Positions 49,001-60,300 of a stretch of 64,000 nucleotides of DNA are shown here, in pieces. The notes below the pieces were generated by a model that worked only from the letters and a program-made list of their open reading frames with translations, was not told the origin of the DNA and searched no databases. A program made the translations under genes and the position numbers. The stretch spans positions 620,001 to 684,000 of the forward strand of contig NW_024103441.1 in assembly GCF_003945595.2 (NCBI RefSeq). The letters run 5' to 3'. The DNA comes from Pipra filicauda (Eukaryota > Chordata > Aves > Passeriformes > Pipridae). Positions within the stretch are counted from its first letter, which is position 1; every line of letters begins with the position of its first letter.

Positions 49001-52000
49001 CTCTGATCAGAAATCCCCTCACAAAGAACACCAGGCTAAAGGGCCTGTCCTCACCCACAGCTAATCCAGCACAGTTTGGGTACAGAAGAGAAGCTGTACA
49101 TTGTTAACATCAACTCCACAAGTTATTTCCCAGAACAGAGTGAAACTGCCTTGCCAGTCCGATACACCTCTGATAAGAATTGTTCCTTAACGTTCAAGTT
49201 TTTCAGTTTTGCAAAGCAGAAGCAGTTCTTGCCTGCAGGAGCCGCTCACCTTGACCTGTGCGTGTGCCCACCGCACCACCAGCTTCTTGGAAAGGGCCAG
49301 CTTCCCATTGAGACACTGGATCGCCTTCTCCGCTTCCTGCACAGGAAGACAGTTCCATAAACAAACCAAGCCTGTAGTCAAAACCGACTCACGTGCACAG
49401 AGACCTTTTTCTTCGTTAACCAGCCCACTGTAAGTGCCTCTCACTGAGGGCAAAGAGAGTCTACCCGTTGTGTCCCAGCCCAGGATACCTTTGGAAGACT
49501 CCAACATCTGAGTAAAGAGACTTAGCAGCATTACTGCTTTATCCTTCCACTCGTTTGGGGGGAGGAAATGGGGGAAATACAGCATTCAGAGGGAGGTTTA
49601 TGCTACAGGAGAAAATTCTGTGGCTCTTTACAGTGATTACATGTGTCTCATTAACACCTATCCATGCTCATTCCAGATCCTGCTCGTGGGCACTGGGGAC
49701 ATGATCCACTCAGTCCTGTTCTCAGCAGCTTTGGGACACTCCCATAAAACCTGACTCACAGCAGCTGAAGATTTATGTTGCAATGCTGCTCCACCTTGCT
49801 ATGAATAATTTTCTAGAGGTAATCCAGAGTGTCAGGGGTCTTCTGACATCCTTGTCAGCAACTGAGGTCATACAGCCAACAAGCAACCTCCAAACATGCT
49901 CTTCTTCCTAACTTTTGGACAATTCCAGCAGAATTATGACAAAACAACTACAACTCTGATGTTGCTGGGGAGCATGACTTGAAATTTTGATTTGTAGTAA
50001 GAGTTAAAAGCCCAAATGGAGAGCTAAGGGCAGCTCACTCCAGGATGCTGCAGATGTGTCACGTTGTATAAACTGGGGTTTGTGCTTTCATGAAGCCAAA
50101 ATTAAAACCAGGAGGACTCCAGAGCAGTTCTGGATTTCAGGTGGTCTGGCAGGCTGGTTCAAGGTGTGGATCGTGTCCACAGTGCAACTCCATGAGCTCA
50201 CTGCAAAAGTGGGCCAAAGAACTGCCCCTTTCTGAGAAGCATTAGAAAGCAGGACTCAGGGAAAGACCACAGAGGAGAAAGGAAATCAGTATTTGTTACT
50301 TCCAAGAGCAGTCACAAAGTGGCTGTGACAGAGTGGAGCTGTCAGAGTCCATGGGTTTGAGCAGACAAGGTATTGAATTTATCCCTTCCTGCTGTAGCTC
50401 TAAATTAATATTTAAAGAAAAAAAAAGGAGGGGAAAGAAACCATCAGAACTTTAGATAAAAGCAACTTACCTGTTTGGTTTCAAAGTTCACAAAACAGTA
50501 ACCCCTTGGCTGCCCTTCCAGAGCACCAGACTTGTGAAAGAGAAAGTCAAATTGCTTTACTTTGCCAAACTTCTGAAGGAGTTTCAGAAGGTGGTATCTG
50601 AAAGGGAGAGAAGACATTCATGACACCCTTTATCACACTGAAAGTGAGGAGATAAAGAGGAATCCCCCAACACACACGGTTCACACTCGGTCACAGAAGC
50701 TGTTCAGCTGTGTCATACACGTATTCCCAAATCCCTGCAGAGGGGAGTGCCCTGCACAGCACCCCTCCAGCATCCAGAGCTCTGAGTGGTGTTATCAGTG
50801 ACTCTCCAAAACCCCGAGGCACAAAGCTGCCTCCCAGCAGAGCCAGCTGAAGGGTACACAGAACATCTATTAATAGCTGGCTTTTGGGCAATTATGCAAT
50901 GGCTCCTGAGGGTCTGGGAGGGTTTTGCCTTCTGCCTCTCTAAATCACACCTACTCTGAAGCATAACCACCACGCCTCCCCCCCAGCCCTGATGTAACCA
51001 CCTGAAGCTCCATCCCCTGAATTCCTGTCACAGCACAAGCATTCCAAGCCCACAGTCCACAGCACCTGAGTCCCTCAGGATCCTGCTATTCCTGCTGCCC
51101 TCCCACTCCCTGTACAAGCAGTGCCAGTCCCATCCCTTCCCTGTGCCAAGGAGTACCAGTGCACTGGCAAGGACATGGCCAGGGCACACAGACAGGCAGC
51201 CACACTCGCCTGGCAGAGCTGGGGAAGCAGGAAGACAGAAGAATAAACAGAACAAACCAGGAATTGCCAGTACATCTAAAAAAAAAAAAAAAAAGGGCAC
51301 CAGACAGCCCTCACTATCATCCAGGCTAAATCTGCCAGTGCTTCTGGCTCAGACAGCTTTTCAGTGACAGGCTCATGGAAGTCAGACACTTTTTTAGCCA
51401 ATTATCTTCCTGCCATCCAGTGGGGATTGTGTGCTGTTTCCAATAAAACTGGGGAAAGCCAGGGTAAATCTGTCTGCTTAGTATCTAGTGCATGGAGCAA
51501 TTTAAAACAAGGAGCACATTTGTTGTTTCGGCCACATCTGATCCTGAAAGTTCTTTGCAGCTTTTTTGGTTCCTTGGGACTGAAGTGTTTAACAACACTG
51601 GCTGACCCGGGAGGAAAGTTGCTACTTCACTGTCTGACCCCATCCCTGGCATTTAAGAGTTATTTAATTGTTTATTAAGGGTGTCTTAGTCAGGACTCAT
51701 CTCCCAAGAGTTGTACAGTCTTTGTTAGACAGCCAAGTAGTCTAAGCCCAATTTTCAGTGTTTAAGGTAACACTCAGTGCTCTGAAAGCCTACCAGGATA
51801 ACACCAAGTGCCCGTGGAGCACCAGGCACTGGATGAAACCTCCCATGTCCAGACACGAATGCTCAGTAGTGGCCCAAGCCAGCCAAGTGCACCAGGCAAC
51901 TCCAGGGACAGTCCAGATGGGAAGGGCAGACAGCATTTTTCCTAATAAAGCCTGATAGGATGCCTGAAAAGGGCTTTAGCCCTTTGTTAAGCTTCAGGAG

Positions 52001-55000
52001 CCAGGCAAGAAAGTTCCAGGAATGTGAGTCATCCCACAGGATGGCTCTCGGTGGACATTCAGGATGTGCACTTTTAAAGAGGTGAAGGTGCAGCGTGTGC
52101 ACAGACGAGCAGCACGGGAGGGCAGGGCTGTCTCCCACGGGAGCACACACATTGGAACTGCTTATGGGAGGCTTCCTACATCCTTCGGAATACACATGAA
52201 GTGCATGGTCTTCCAAGAAGCCTAGGAACCCTCAGTCTGTGCTCAGAAGGCAAGGGGGACAGAAAAGAGCAGGAAAAAATAAAGGAGATGGTTACCCAGC
52301 TTCTGTAAAAATACTGCTGAAAAAAGCCCTTGGAATTTCAGCGGGATGGAAATAAAGTCCCTATCACCAGAATGCTGTTCCCCTTCTGGCCATTACAGAG
52401 GCAGGGGAAGGGCAAGGAGGATTCTCCCTGTGTTCTCTTTAGCACCAACAAAACCCTGCAGCTGTCCTGCCAAAAGGAACTCTTCGTGGTTCGTTTTCTT
52501 CTGAGAATCTCTGCATTCAAATAACACTTTCTTAGCAGCGAGGTGGTAGTTGCTCCTTGAAAACAAACTTCATTAAGAGTCTAGAAGCAACTTATGTCAT
52601 CTATTTTATTTAGATTGAAGAGGATGCAAATGCAATTTGCAATTGCAATTCTACAACTGCAGGTCACCTACTCTCCACGGAACAGCTCAGAGGTCTTGTA
52701 CAACTAAATGTTTCAGGTTGTGACTATGATTTGCATTGCTGAAATATTGAGGGCATTAACAGTAACTTGACAAGCAGTTCTCCAGGACTTCAGTACTGAA
52801 GGAAGACCAGCCACGGAAAACCCGAAGCCTTAATAAAAAAAGAAGGGAGACCACTCAAAAAGCTTTGCTATGGCAACCCCGTGGGCTGTGCAGAGCCGGG
52901 GGGTGCTGGCACAGCCGTGGCCCCCCGCAGATCCCGCGGCCACCCTCCATCCCCACTTCCTGTCATCTGATATGGATGCGACACAAACCAGCAGCTCCCC
53001 CATTTCCCTTTCCTCCTCTCTTCCTCCTGGCACCCCCAGCGCTATTCAGACGCAGGCAAGGCTTCCTCCGAACAATGCTGTCCCGAGGAGCCCGCGCGGG
53101 GACCGGGCCACATGCGAAAGCCATTATTGCGAGGAATTCTGCCCCACTGGGACCCGGCGGGGGGCTGCAACAACAACTTGTGCACACATTGTTTTCTAGG
53201 TGAGACTCATCAAGATGGGATCCTCGACAAGCAGCACAGCGGCCCGAGGAAGTCGAACACCCGCTATTTCACCCCCCCGTGGCAAATGAATGGTCATTCA
53301 AAGGCTACGGGAAACTAGATAATAGGTGTGTGTGACCAGAGAGCTGAAAACGAAATCCCTGCCTGTCCCAAACGCTGTGAAGTCTCAGAGGGCTTTGCAA
53401 ACAGGAATGGGCAGAGGAGGCACTTCTGCCCCACTTGCCACACAGAGACGTAACTAAACTACGTGTTTTGCCCCATGGGATGGGAGCATTAAGGGGTAAT
53501 GGGATCAAAGAGCTGAGCCACAGCACATCCCCTGCCCTGCTGTGCAGCTGGGGGACAAACACTGCACCAGGCAGTGCCCCCAGCGATGGTGAGGGGGATC
53601 TATGGTTTCCTTCCTCAGGACACCCAACCAGAACCAACCACCTGCTGCTCTCCTCGTGCTCTGCCCTGGCAGATCCCACAGCAGGGATCACTCTGCCCTG
53701 GCAGACCCCACAGCAGGGATCACTCTGCCCTGGCAGACCCCACAGGGATTATTATTCAGCACCAGAAGTCCTATGTCACAAACAGCTGTGAGGTCCCCTG
53801 GTGTCAGCTCACCTCCTTCCAGCTGCTAAGAACACTCCCAGGAGACTCCTAATACCATCTCCTTCCACAGGCAGGCAGTCCTTTAAGGATGCTGGATAAA
53901 AGAAGTCACCCACAAACATCACCAGCAAGGAGCAATGCCCACCAGGAGACCCACCCTAACCCAGTGCTCAGGGTATGTCAGCACTCCCAGCTGAGTCACA
54001 GTCATCCAATAACCCCCCAAATAACCCCCCAAAACCCATCAGGTTTTGTGGGTAGCCCCCATTTGTGGGCAGCCCTACATCTATAAATTCCTGTTCCTGC
54101 AGCTTGTGCTCCAACGTGTACCTTACCTTTTAACTCCCCTGCACTTGACTGCAGCTACAGTTTGCTCTTTAAATGGAAGCCTTGGATTGGTTCAAGACTT
54201 TCTGAACTCATTTCTGCTTGAGAGTGTCAAAACCACTTATTAAACTCTGCCAACAACTCAACCAACCTTACTCAGTCCTAAGCAAACCCAGCACAGAAAT
54301 AAAAAAGGCTACTCTCTTAAAAAACAGATAAAAGCAGCAAACGAGGAAACAGCCGTTTATTTTTCAGGGGTGTGATTCAGTCATGTGAGCAGTAACCTCA
54401 ACAAGGGTAACTGAGATGAGCAGCTATGAGCAGAGATGCAAACCCTCAGCATAAAGGGCAAGATGACTTACAGAAACTTACTGACCTCATATAGGACCAC
54501 ACAGTTTCTCTCTACACTGCCAACGTGTTAAAAGGAACCTCCTCCTCTTTTATTCACAAGGAAATGGAGATATAATACATTTTTCAGGAGAGAAAACCCG
54601 TTTTTAAAGCAAAACCAAAAGCAGGGTTATAAAGCCTGAAATAAGCAACAAGCACTGTCACTCATCACCAGGCAAACTTGAAACATTTAGGAGCCTGGAA
54701 GCACTCAAGGTTCGAGGACCCTGGGGAATCAAACCACCAAACTCACTTCAGCCAGGTGATGAAAACAGTGAATTTTGCCATATAAAACTATCACTTGTCT
54801 GGCTGAAATTCAGAGGAACAACCTGGATCACCCTGGGAAGTGAAGGGCCCAATGCACTTACACCCACTGCTCCTACCCTCACACCAAACCAGCTCCTGAA
54901 TCCTTGAGGACCCAGCAAACAACACCCTCAGGAATTCCTGTATCTAATTTTACATGGTCAGTGAATGTGGACAAACCAGAGTAATGGAGCTGGGAGTGGG

Positions 55001-56245
55001 ATAAAAATGGTAATTAATGCAGAAACCTCCCAGAGCTGAATGGCTGAACAGCACAATGCATTAATGATCCCATTTAGGGGCTATTAGGGAACTGCTCTGC
55101 TCAGATGAACCACACTCAGAATAAAACCCCAGCACCTGCACACACACAAAAAGGACCAGGAAGGAAAAGTATTCCATGACAGACACACACAATAGTTAAT
55201 CAAAAATGCTTGTTTCTCAGGAGTGTGTAAACCCCAAATTGTTTTGGTTTGTGTCTTTTTTTTCTTTTTAATACAACCTACTGATTTCTCAGCACACCAT
55301 CCAAATATTGGACAGCACATTACATTCCCTTGACAATTTAGCTGTTCAAATGTTGTGTTTCCTCAGGAGATAATTATCTGTAGCCTGGGGAAAACAAACT
55401 GCAGAGCCATGTGTTTGGTTTGTGCAGTTACCCAGCACAGCAGCCACACCACTCCCACCTCGTCACTCAGAAACTCTCCTCTGCTCAGCCCACATCCAAC
55501 AAAACAAAACCAGGCCCCTGTGTGATCCAGGGCATATGAGATCTCCTCTGCCCACCCTCATTTCCCAACAAACCCCAACCACTCCGGGTTATGATTTCCA
55601 GGGCTGTGTCCTGTTTTACCGTTGTTTGGCCACTGTCACCCTGAAAGTCTCTAACATGATATTCCACCGCTTCCCCAGTTTAGAGAACAAGGATATTTTC
55701 ATCCCCTGGGCTCCCAGCCCGAGCAGTGCCTCGGGGGGTGCTGTTTGCAGGGGTTAAGGACCTGCCTCTGAGCCCCTCTGGAGACACTTCAGATACATCC
55801 CCCCCCCACGGGCTGCTCCTCAGTGCCGGGGGACTCGGGGACCGCTCCAGTGGGCGGCTGTCACCCCTTACAGGGGGCACAGGCAGGAGCTGGGGGTGCT
55901 GTACCAGCCTGTGCTGCCTCCCGGGGCACCCAAACCGGGGGGGACGAGCCCCACGCCCCGCAGAGCCGCTGGCACCGGGGCACGGCACTGCTGGGGCTGA
56001 GCCCCGGGGGCTGCAGGGCTGGGCAGGGCAGGGCAGGGCAGGGCCAGGCAGCGCACACGTGGCCCGGGGCGCTGCGCTGCTGGCGGGGGGACACGGTCCC
56101 GTCCCTGGGGGCACCGGGGGGCGGTGACTCACTCGGTGATCTTGGGGTCGAGATTGCCGATCCAGAGGCGGTGCCCGTCCTGCAGCGCGCCCTCGGACAG
56201 GATGGAGGCGTTCTCGAGGGGTAGCGCCTGGCGGCCCGGCTCCAT
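45868..56245 (-). CDS. RBM18: RBM18, RNA-binding motif protein 18 (five coding exons)
   Basis: Probable RNA-binding protein with one RRM; its cellular role is poorly known. Minus-strand coding exons: 56133-56245, 50471-50597, 49250-49336, 47391-47476 and 45868-46027, totalling 573 nt, 190 aa plus stop, equal to the human length. RNP2 is LWIGNL at residues 27-32 and RNP1 is RGYCFVNF at 69-76; the RRM spans about residues 25-106. The basic C-terminus ends [16 protein letters not shown]. The start lies in GCGGCCATGG and the protein opens [19 protein letters not shown]. All introns are GT-AG with consistent phases; intron 1 is 5.5 kb. The gene shares a CpG-rich divergent promoter with MRRF. Confidence 0.97.
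47391..47476 (-). CDS. RBM18: RBM18 coding exon 4
   Basis: Reads [20 protein letters not shown], then TEPPQSNL plus two bases of Ser before GTAGGA. The acceptor is TTGCAG. Confidence 0.96.
49250..49336 (-). CDS. RBM18: RBM18 coding exon 3
   Basis: 29 codons: [20 protein letters not shown], then VRWAHAQVK before GTGAGC. It completes the RRM. Confidence 0.97.
50471..50597 (-). CDS. RBM18: RBM18 coding exon 2
   Basis: After CTTTCAG it reads (E)[19 protein letters not shown], then [16 protein letters not shown] before GTAAGT. It contains RNP1. Confidence 0.97.
51278..51294. repeat. Poly(A) run of 17
   Basis: Simple A run in RBM18 intron 1. Confidence 0.9.
53659..53749. repeat. 32-bp tandem repeat, about 2.8 units
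   Basis: Units begin CTCTGCCCTGGCAGA and end CAGCAGGGATCA. Units 1 and 2 differ by a single base and the third is shortened. It lies in RBM18 intron 1. Confidence 0.9.
56021..56044. repeat. (GGGCA)n microsatellite
   Basis: Nearly five tandem GGGCA units at the CpG-rich edge of RBM18 intron 1. Confidence 0.9.
56133..56245 (-). CDS. RBM18: RBM18 coding exon 1
   Basis: Encodes [19 protein letters not shown], then [13 protein letters not shown] plus two bases of Glu before GTGAGTC. It contains RNP2. Confidence 0.95.
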
Positions 56246-56349
56246 GGCCGCGGGGGTCTGTCCGGGATCGGTGCGAGCGCCAGGCCCGTCCCGCTCTCGC
56301 CGCCGCCGCGGGGCCGCGCAGGCCTCACCCCGCCCTTGGCGCCGCTCTA

Positions 56350-56379
56350 TGACGTCACGCGCGCACGCCGATGACGTCG
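56350..56379. promoter_or_regulatory. Perfect CRE and near-CRE pair
   Basis: TGACGTCA at 56350-56357 is the full palindromic CREB/ATF site. A second TGACGTCG lies at 56372-56379, 22 bp on, two helical turns away. Both lie between the RBM18 start codon and the MRRF gene. Confidence 0.7.
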
Positions 56380-57190
56380 GCCGGGACGCGCAGGGCCGCG
56401 CGACGGTGAGCGAGGCGGCGGCGCCCGCCCTCCTTCTCCCCTCCGCCGCCCCCGGTTGCCCATCGGCCCCCGGTTGATCCCCGCTCCCCCATCGATCCTC
56501 GGTTCCCAGCCCAGCCTTCCGCAGGGCCCCGGGGGGCGGCCGGGCCGGGTCGGGCCGGCGCGTCCCAAGGAGCGGGACAGACGTGGGCGGGGCCAGGCGC
56601 GGGGCGGGGCGCGTCCCCAGGGGCGGGGTCATGTGGAGGGGCGGGGCCCGAGGGGGCGTGTCCTGCGCGCACGTGCAGGGAGCGGGAGCGGGGTCGGCAT
56701 TCCCGGGACCCCCGCGCCGGGATCGGGGGGAGCAGGGTCCAGGGAGCCGGAGCGCACCGAGGGCCCGTCCCTCCGGTGGCCGCCACCGCCCCGCGGGCAC
56801 CGAGCCCCGTCGGTGTTGGCGCGGCTGCAGGAACGCCCCGCAGCCCCGGGCAGCCGGAATAAATAAACCCCGTGAGTGCGGGGGAGCCGCGGGGTGTCAG
56901 ACCTCGTGTGGCAGAAGTTTCAGCCCACACCCGGTACTGTACGAGCTGCTCCAGCAGCCGCGGGGTTTGTGCCAGAGGCCCGTGTCCGTCTGCACAGATG
57001 TGCAGAGCCCACACCGATACCTGGCAGCCACCGAGCCCTTTCCACTGCAGATGCCCGGACCCAGTGCCCACGTCGCTGAGCTGTCACCTTGTGCCCATGA
57101 GTACCACTAAGCCCTAAATCAGGTTGTTTTTAGCAGGCCCAGTAGCCCCCCTGCCTTTCTCTCTTCCAGGTGGGTCAGAGAGGAGCTGGG

Positions 57191-57368
57191 ATGATGGCTC
57201 TGGCACTGAGGTGGCTCCGTCCTCTCCCGTCCCTGCTGCACCGTTCGTCCTTCCTGCTGACCAGGGGGCTGCCAGGGGCTCCTATGGGCTGCCATGCCCT
57301 GCTCCTGGAGGGCTGCAGGCAGTGTGGCCATCAGGTGCTGCTGAGCAGACAGCTTGCTACCAAAAAGG
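57191..57368 (+). CDS. MRRF: MRRF coding exon 1
   Basis: Encodes the presequence, from MMALALRWLRPLPSLLHRSS to QVLLSRQLATKK plus one base before GTAAAA. The exon probably begins at 57170, after CTCTTCCAG. Confidence 0.92.
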
Positions 57369-60300
57369 GTAAAAACAGCAGCTTTTTCCTGGTTTTGCAA
57401 CCCCTCTCTCATATATATAATATATATGTATATATTTTGGCACATGTGCTCAAGTACTGGGCTTTTTAATCATTAAAAAGTACAGTTACTTTGGATTATC
57501 TTAGACTCAGTTCTGAATTGAGTCTACTTTCTAATGCAGCAACTAACTGTTGTCACAAATAGAAATTAATTTTTTTCTTTTTGTGCAATCTGCAGCTAAA
57601 GGTAAAGGGCAGAGCCAAGCCAAAGTGAATATCAGTGCTGCCCTAGTTGAGGATATTATCAATTTGGAGGAAACCAATGAGGACATGCAGGCAGTCATAG
57701 AAGCTCTGAAAGAAGATTTCAGCAGGAACATCAGTGTTAGAACCTCACCAGGTTGGTAACTTCTTTGTGTGGTGCTCTGTGGCCCGTAAATAAGGGTACA
57801 AATCCCAGTAACGGAGAACTCTGATTTTTTCAAAGTTGATTTTCTTTTTCTGGAGTTATTCACGGGGCACCCAGTTGCTGCAGCCTTGACATCCCAGCTA
57901 AAGGCTTTCTTCACCCTGAGCTTGACCAGGAAGAATCCATTTTGGCTAATAGCTTCCTGGAAATAGCTTTTGTAAGTGGGAGATGTCAAAAGTCTCTAAC
58001 TGAACTGTTTGCAGATGTGATGGAGAAGCAGGTTGTCAGCTAATGGTGCAGTAGGGCAGGAAAAATCCAATTGCCATCAAATTAGCCTTTTGGAAATTGC
58101 CATCAGGCTGGTGTCTGGCATATACAAACTTTTTTTTGCTGTGCGTCTTTGTGGGCAGTGACCTGTACAAGCCTCGTTCACTTAGTGGATTTTGTGCTTT
58201 AGGAAGAAATGTGAATATATTTGACTAAGCCACAGTTACTATAACGCTCTGAACCCACGCATTTGTGAGTGTATCAAGTTTCAGGGATAAAATTTAACAT
58301 TAAACAATGACCAAATTTGAATCATTCACCACCCCAGCTCTGGCAGGGGCACTTCTGTCTTTAATGGAGTTGGAAAGCGTAGCTTGGTCTCTTAACTATT
58401 TATTTTAACCATAGGTATTTTTTTTAATTCCACTGATAAAGTACCTCCTGTCCCATGTGCCTTTTGGCCTGTTAACATTTTGCAGCAGAAACTAGAGAGC
58501 AGATTAAGAGTAGCTCAGGGAGAAACTGAATACCTTAAATTAGGCAGTGTACAACACCCCTCTGGGGACCTGGGGGAAAAAAAAGAGAGGTTTAAGAGAG
58601 CACTGCTAAGTTAAAGACAATATTTTTCTTGATTTTTACAGCCACGTTTTTATTTTCTTTAAATACTAAGGATTAAAAAATAATTATTTCCTTTTCATTC
58701 TTAACAATCCTGCTTAGTTTTCCTATTCTAGTAGCAAAAACAAACACGAGTTTTGTTTTCATGTTTTTGTGCTTTAGAGCAGCTTTGAAATATTTAGCTT
58801 GTGAATGCACAGGGGATGCCTGAACACAAACAGCACCTGAAGTCTGAATAAACATGTTTTTTTTCCTTTGTAACATCTATATTTTGCAAAGCAGGAGGGA
58901 AGTGGGACACTGCAGACGCATTTTTCTTCAGCACTGCTGCAAACTGCTGTATCATACTGAAAGTGCCTGTGTTTGGTTCTTTTGAGGGGCCCTGGATCAC
59001 ATAACTGTGGTGACCAAAGATGGGAAGTTTCCACTGAACCAGCTGGGGCAAATCTCACAGAAATCACCACAGCTCATGATAGTGAACATGACCAGTTTTC
59101 CAGAGGTAAGGAAGGACACGTGACTGAAGGCAGTGGAAAGGGATAATTACCAGGGGAACAAACAGGTTGATGCTGAGCAAAGGAACACTTAGACAAAATC
59201 AGTCAAATGTGGCAGGGCTAGGAGCTCCGGCTGGGCTGTGTCACTTTGTGCTGACACAGAACAGAAGGGGTATTTTGCTGCTGACAGTGATTCCCCAGCC
59301 CTGCCTGGCTCACAGAGCAGCTCACCTGCAGCTGTGAGGGGTCACAGGAGAGTTCCATGCTGGGATTGCTCTCAGGGCTGTATCCAGTGAGTGCCACACT
59401 GCAAGGGGTTTGCTCTGGGGAGTGCTTTCCTGTCAGGTGGATCTGCAGAGCAACACTAAGTCACAGGCAAGATTCCCTGTGCCCTGCCAGCCCTCCCCCT
59501 TTGCCATGTATTTATGGCACCCAGCAGTCCTGAGCCCACACACACACTCACCTGAGTGACAGACATGTCTCTGACACTGTGCCTGCCCTGTTGTGTTAAT
59601 TCAGTTCCTTGTGAAGACGTGGCCAGGCACAGAACCAGCCATGTAGCTGGAATTTGTGCTGGACACACCATCACCATCATCTGGAACTTGCTTACTTACC
59701 ACCAGGGCTGGGGACACCTCTGACAGCTCATGGGAGAAGCTGCTGATGGAGCTTGTGAGCTTCTGAGGAGCCTCCCTGGTGGGACTGAGCTGTGCTCAGT
59801 GTCACAGAGCTCGAGCTGGGCACTGCTGAGGTTGGTGAGCTCCTCCTTAGGCAGTGTCTGCTGGTCAGGACACAAATGAGGTGCTTTAAGTTATCTTCTG
59901 TGAGAGACAAGTTCCCTTAATTTTCTGCAGGAGCCTTAGACTTGCCCCTAAATGAGGCAGCAGTGCAAATCCCACCTGGGGATCAAGCCCTTGGGGTGCC
60001 CTGCAGCTCCCACAGGCAGAGCCGGGCAATGGGACCAGGAGCCAGCGCAGGGTCAGCGATTCATCTCACCCCACGTCTGGAGGTTTGCCAGGGCTTATCT
60101 CTATTTATTTTGCAAAGGCTTTCCCCTATTAATTAAGTCAGCAAAGTCTCAGAGGAGGTCAGTGTAAGGCACTTGATGCCTAAGTGTTTCTTAAAGTGTA
60201 CAAAGGCTCTGGAGAACAGAGGCCCCTCATCAGCGAGTGCGCCGAGGTCCTGCAGAGCCGGCGCTGAGAGGGCCGGGGAAGGCACTCCATGACTTACCCC

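Larger units (their letters stand above)
46028..50470 (-). other. RBM18 introns 2-4 (interrupted by coding exons 3 and 4)
   Basis: Three introns of 1.1-1.8 kb (49337-50470, 47477-49249 and 46028-47390). No extra exon was recognised. A short inverted repeat (CTGCTCAGCT ... AGCTGAGCAG, 7-nt loop) lies at 48242-48268. Confidence 0.75.
50598..56132 (-). other. RBM18 intron 1
   Basis: 5.5-kb intron with no exon recognised. It holds an A run at 51278-51294, a 32-bp tandem repeat at 53659-53749 and a GGGCA array at 56021-56044. It becomes CpG-rich from about 55780 towards the promoter. Confidence 0.8.
55780..56900. promoter_or_regulatory. CpG-rich divergent promoter region of RBM18 and MRRF
   Basis: Dense CpG sequence covers the RBM18 first exon and the presumed MRRF 5' end. 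There is no TATA box. It contains a perfect CRE, a second near-CRE, GGGGCGGGG GC boxes near 56590-56650 and a CACGTG E-box near 56670. A donor-like ACG|GTGAGC at 56403-56411 (plus) could end a non-coding MRRF first exon. Confidence 0.75.

Noticed and set aside
57752..57760. Alternative MRRF exon 2 donor at GTAACT, 4 nt downstream
   Set aside because: It scores better by eye but shifts the frame into exon 3, while the GTTGGT donor preserves the conserved SPG-xLD junction.
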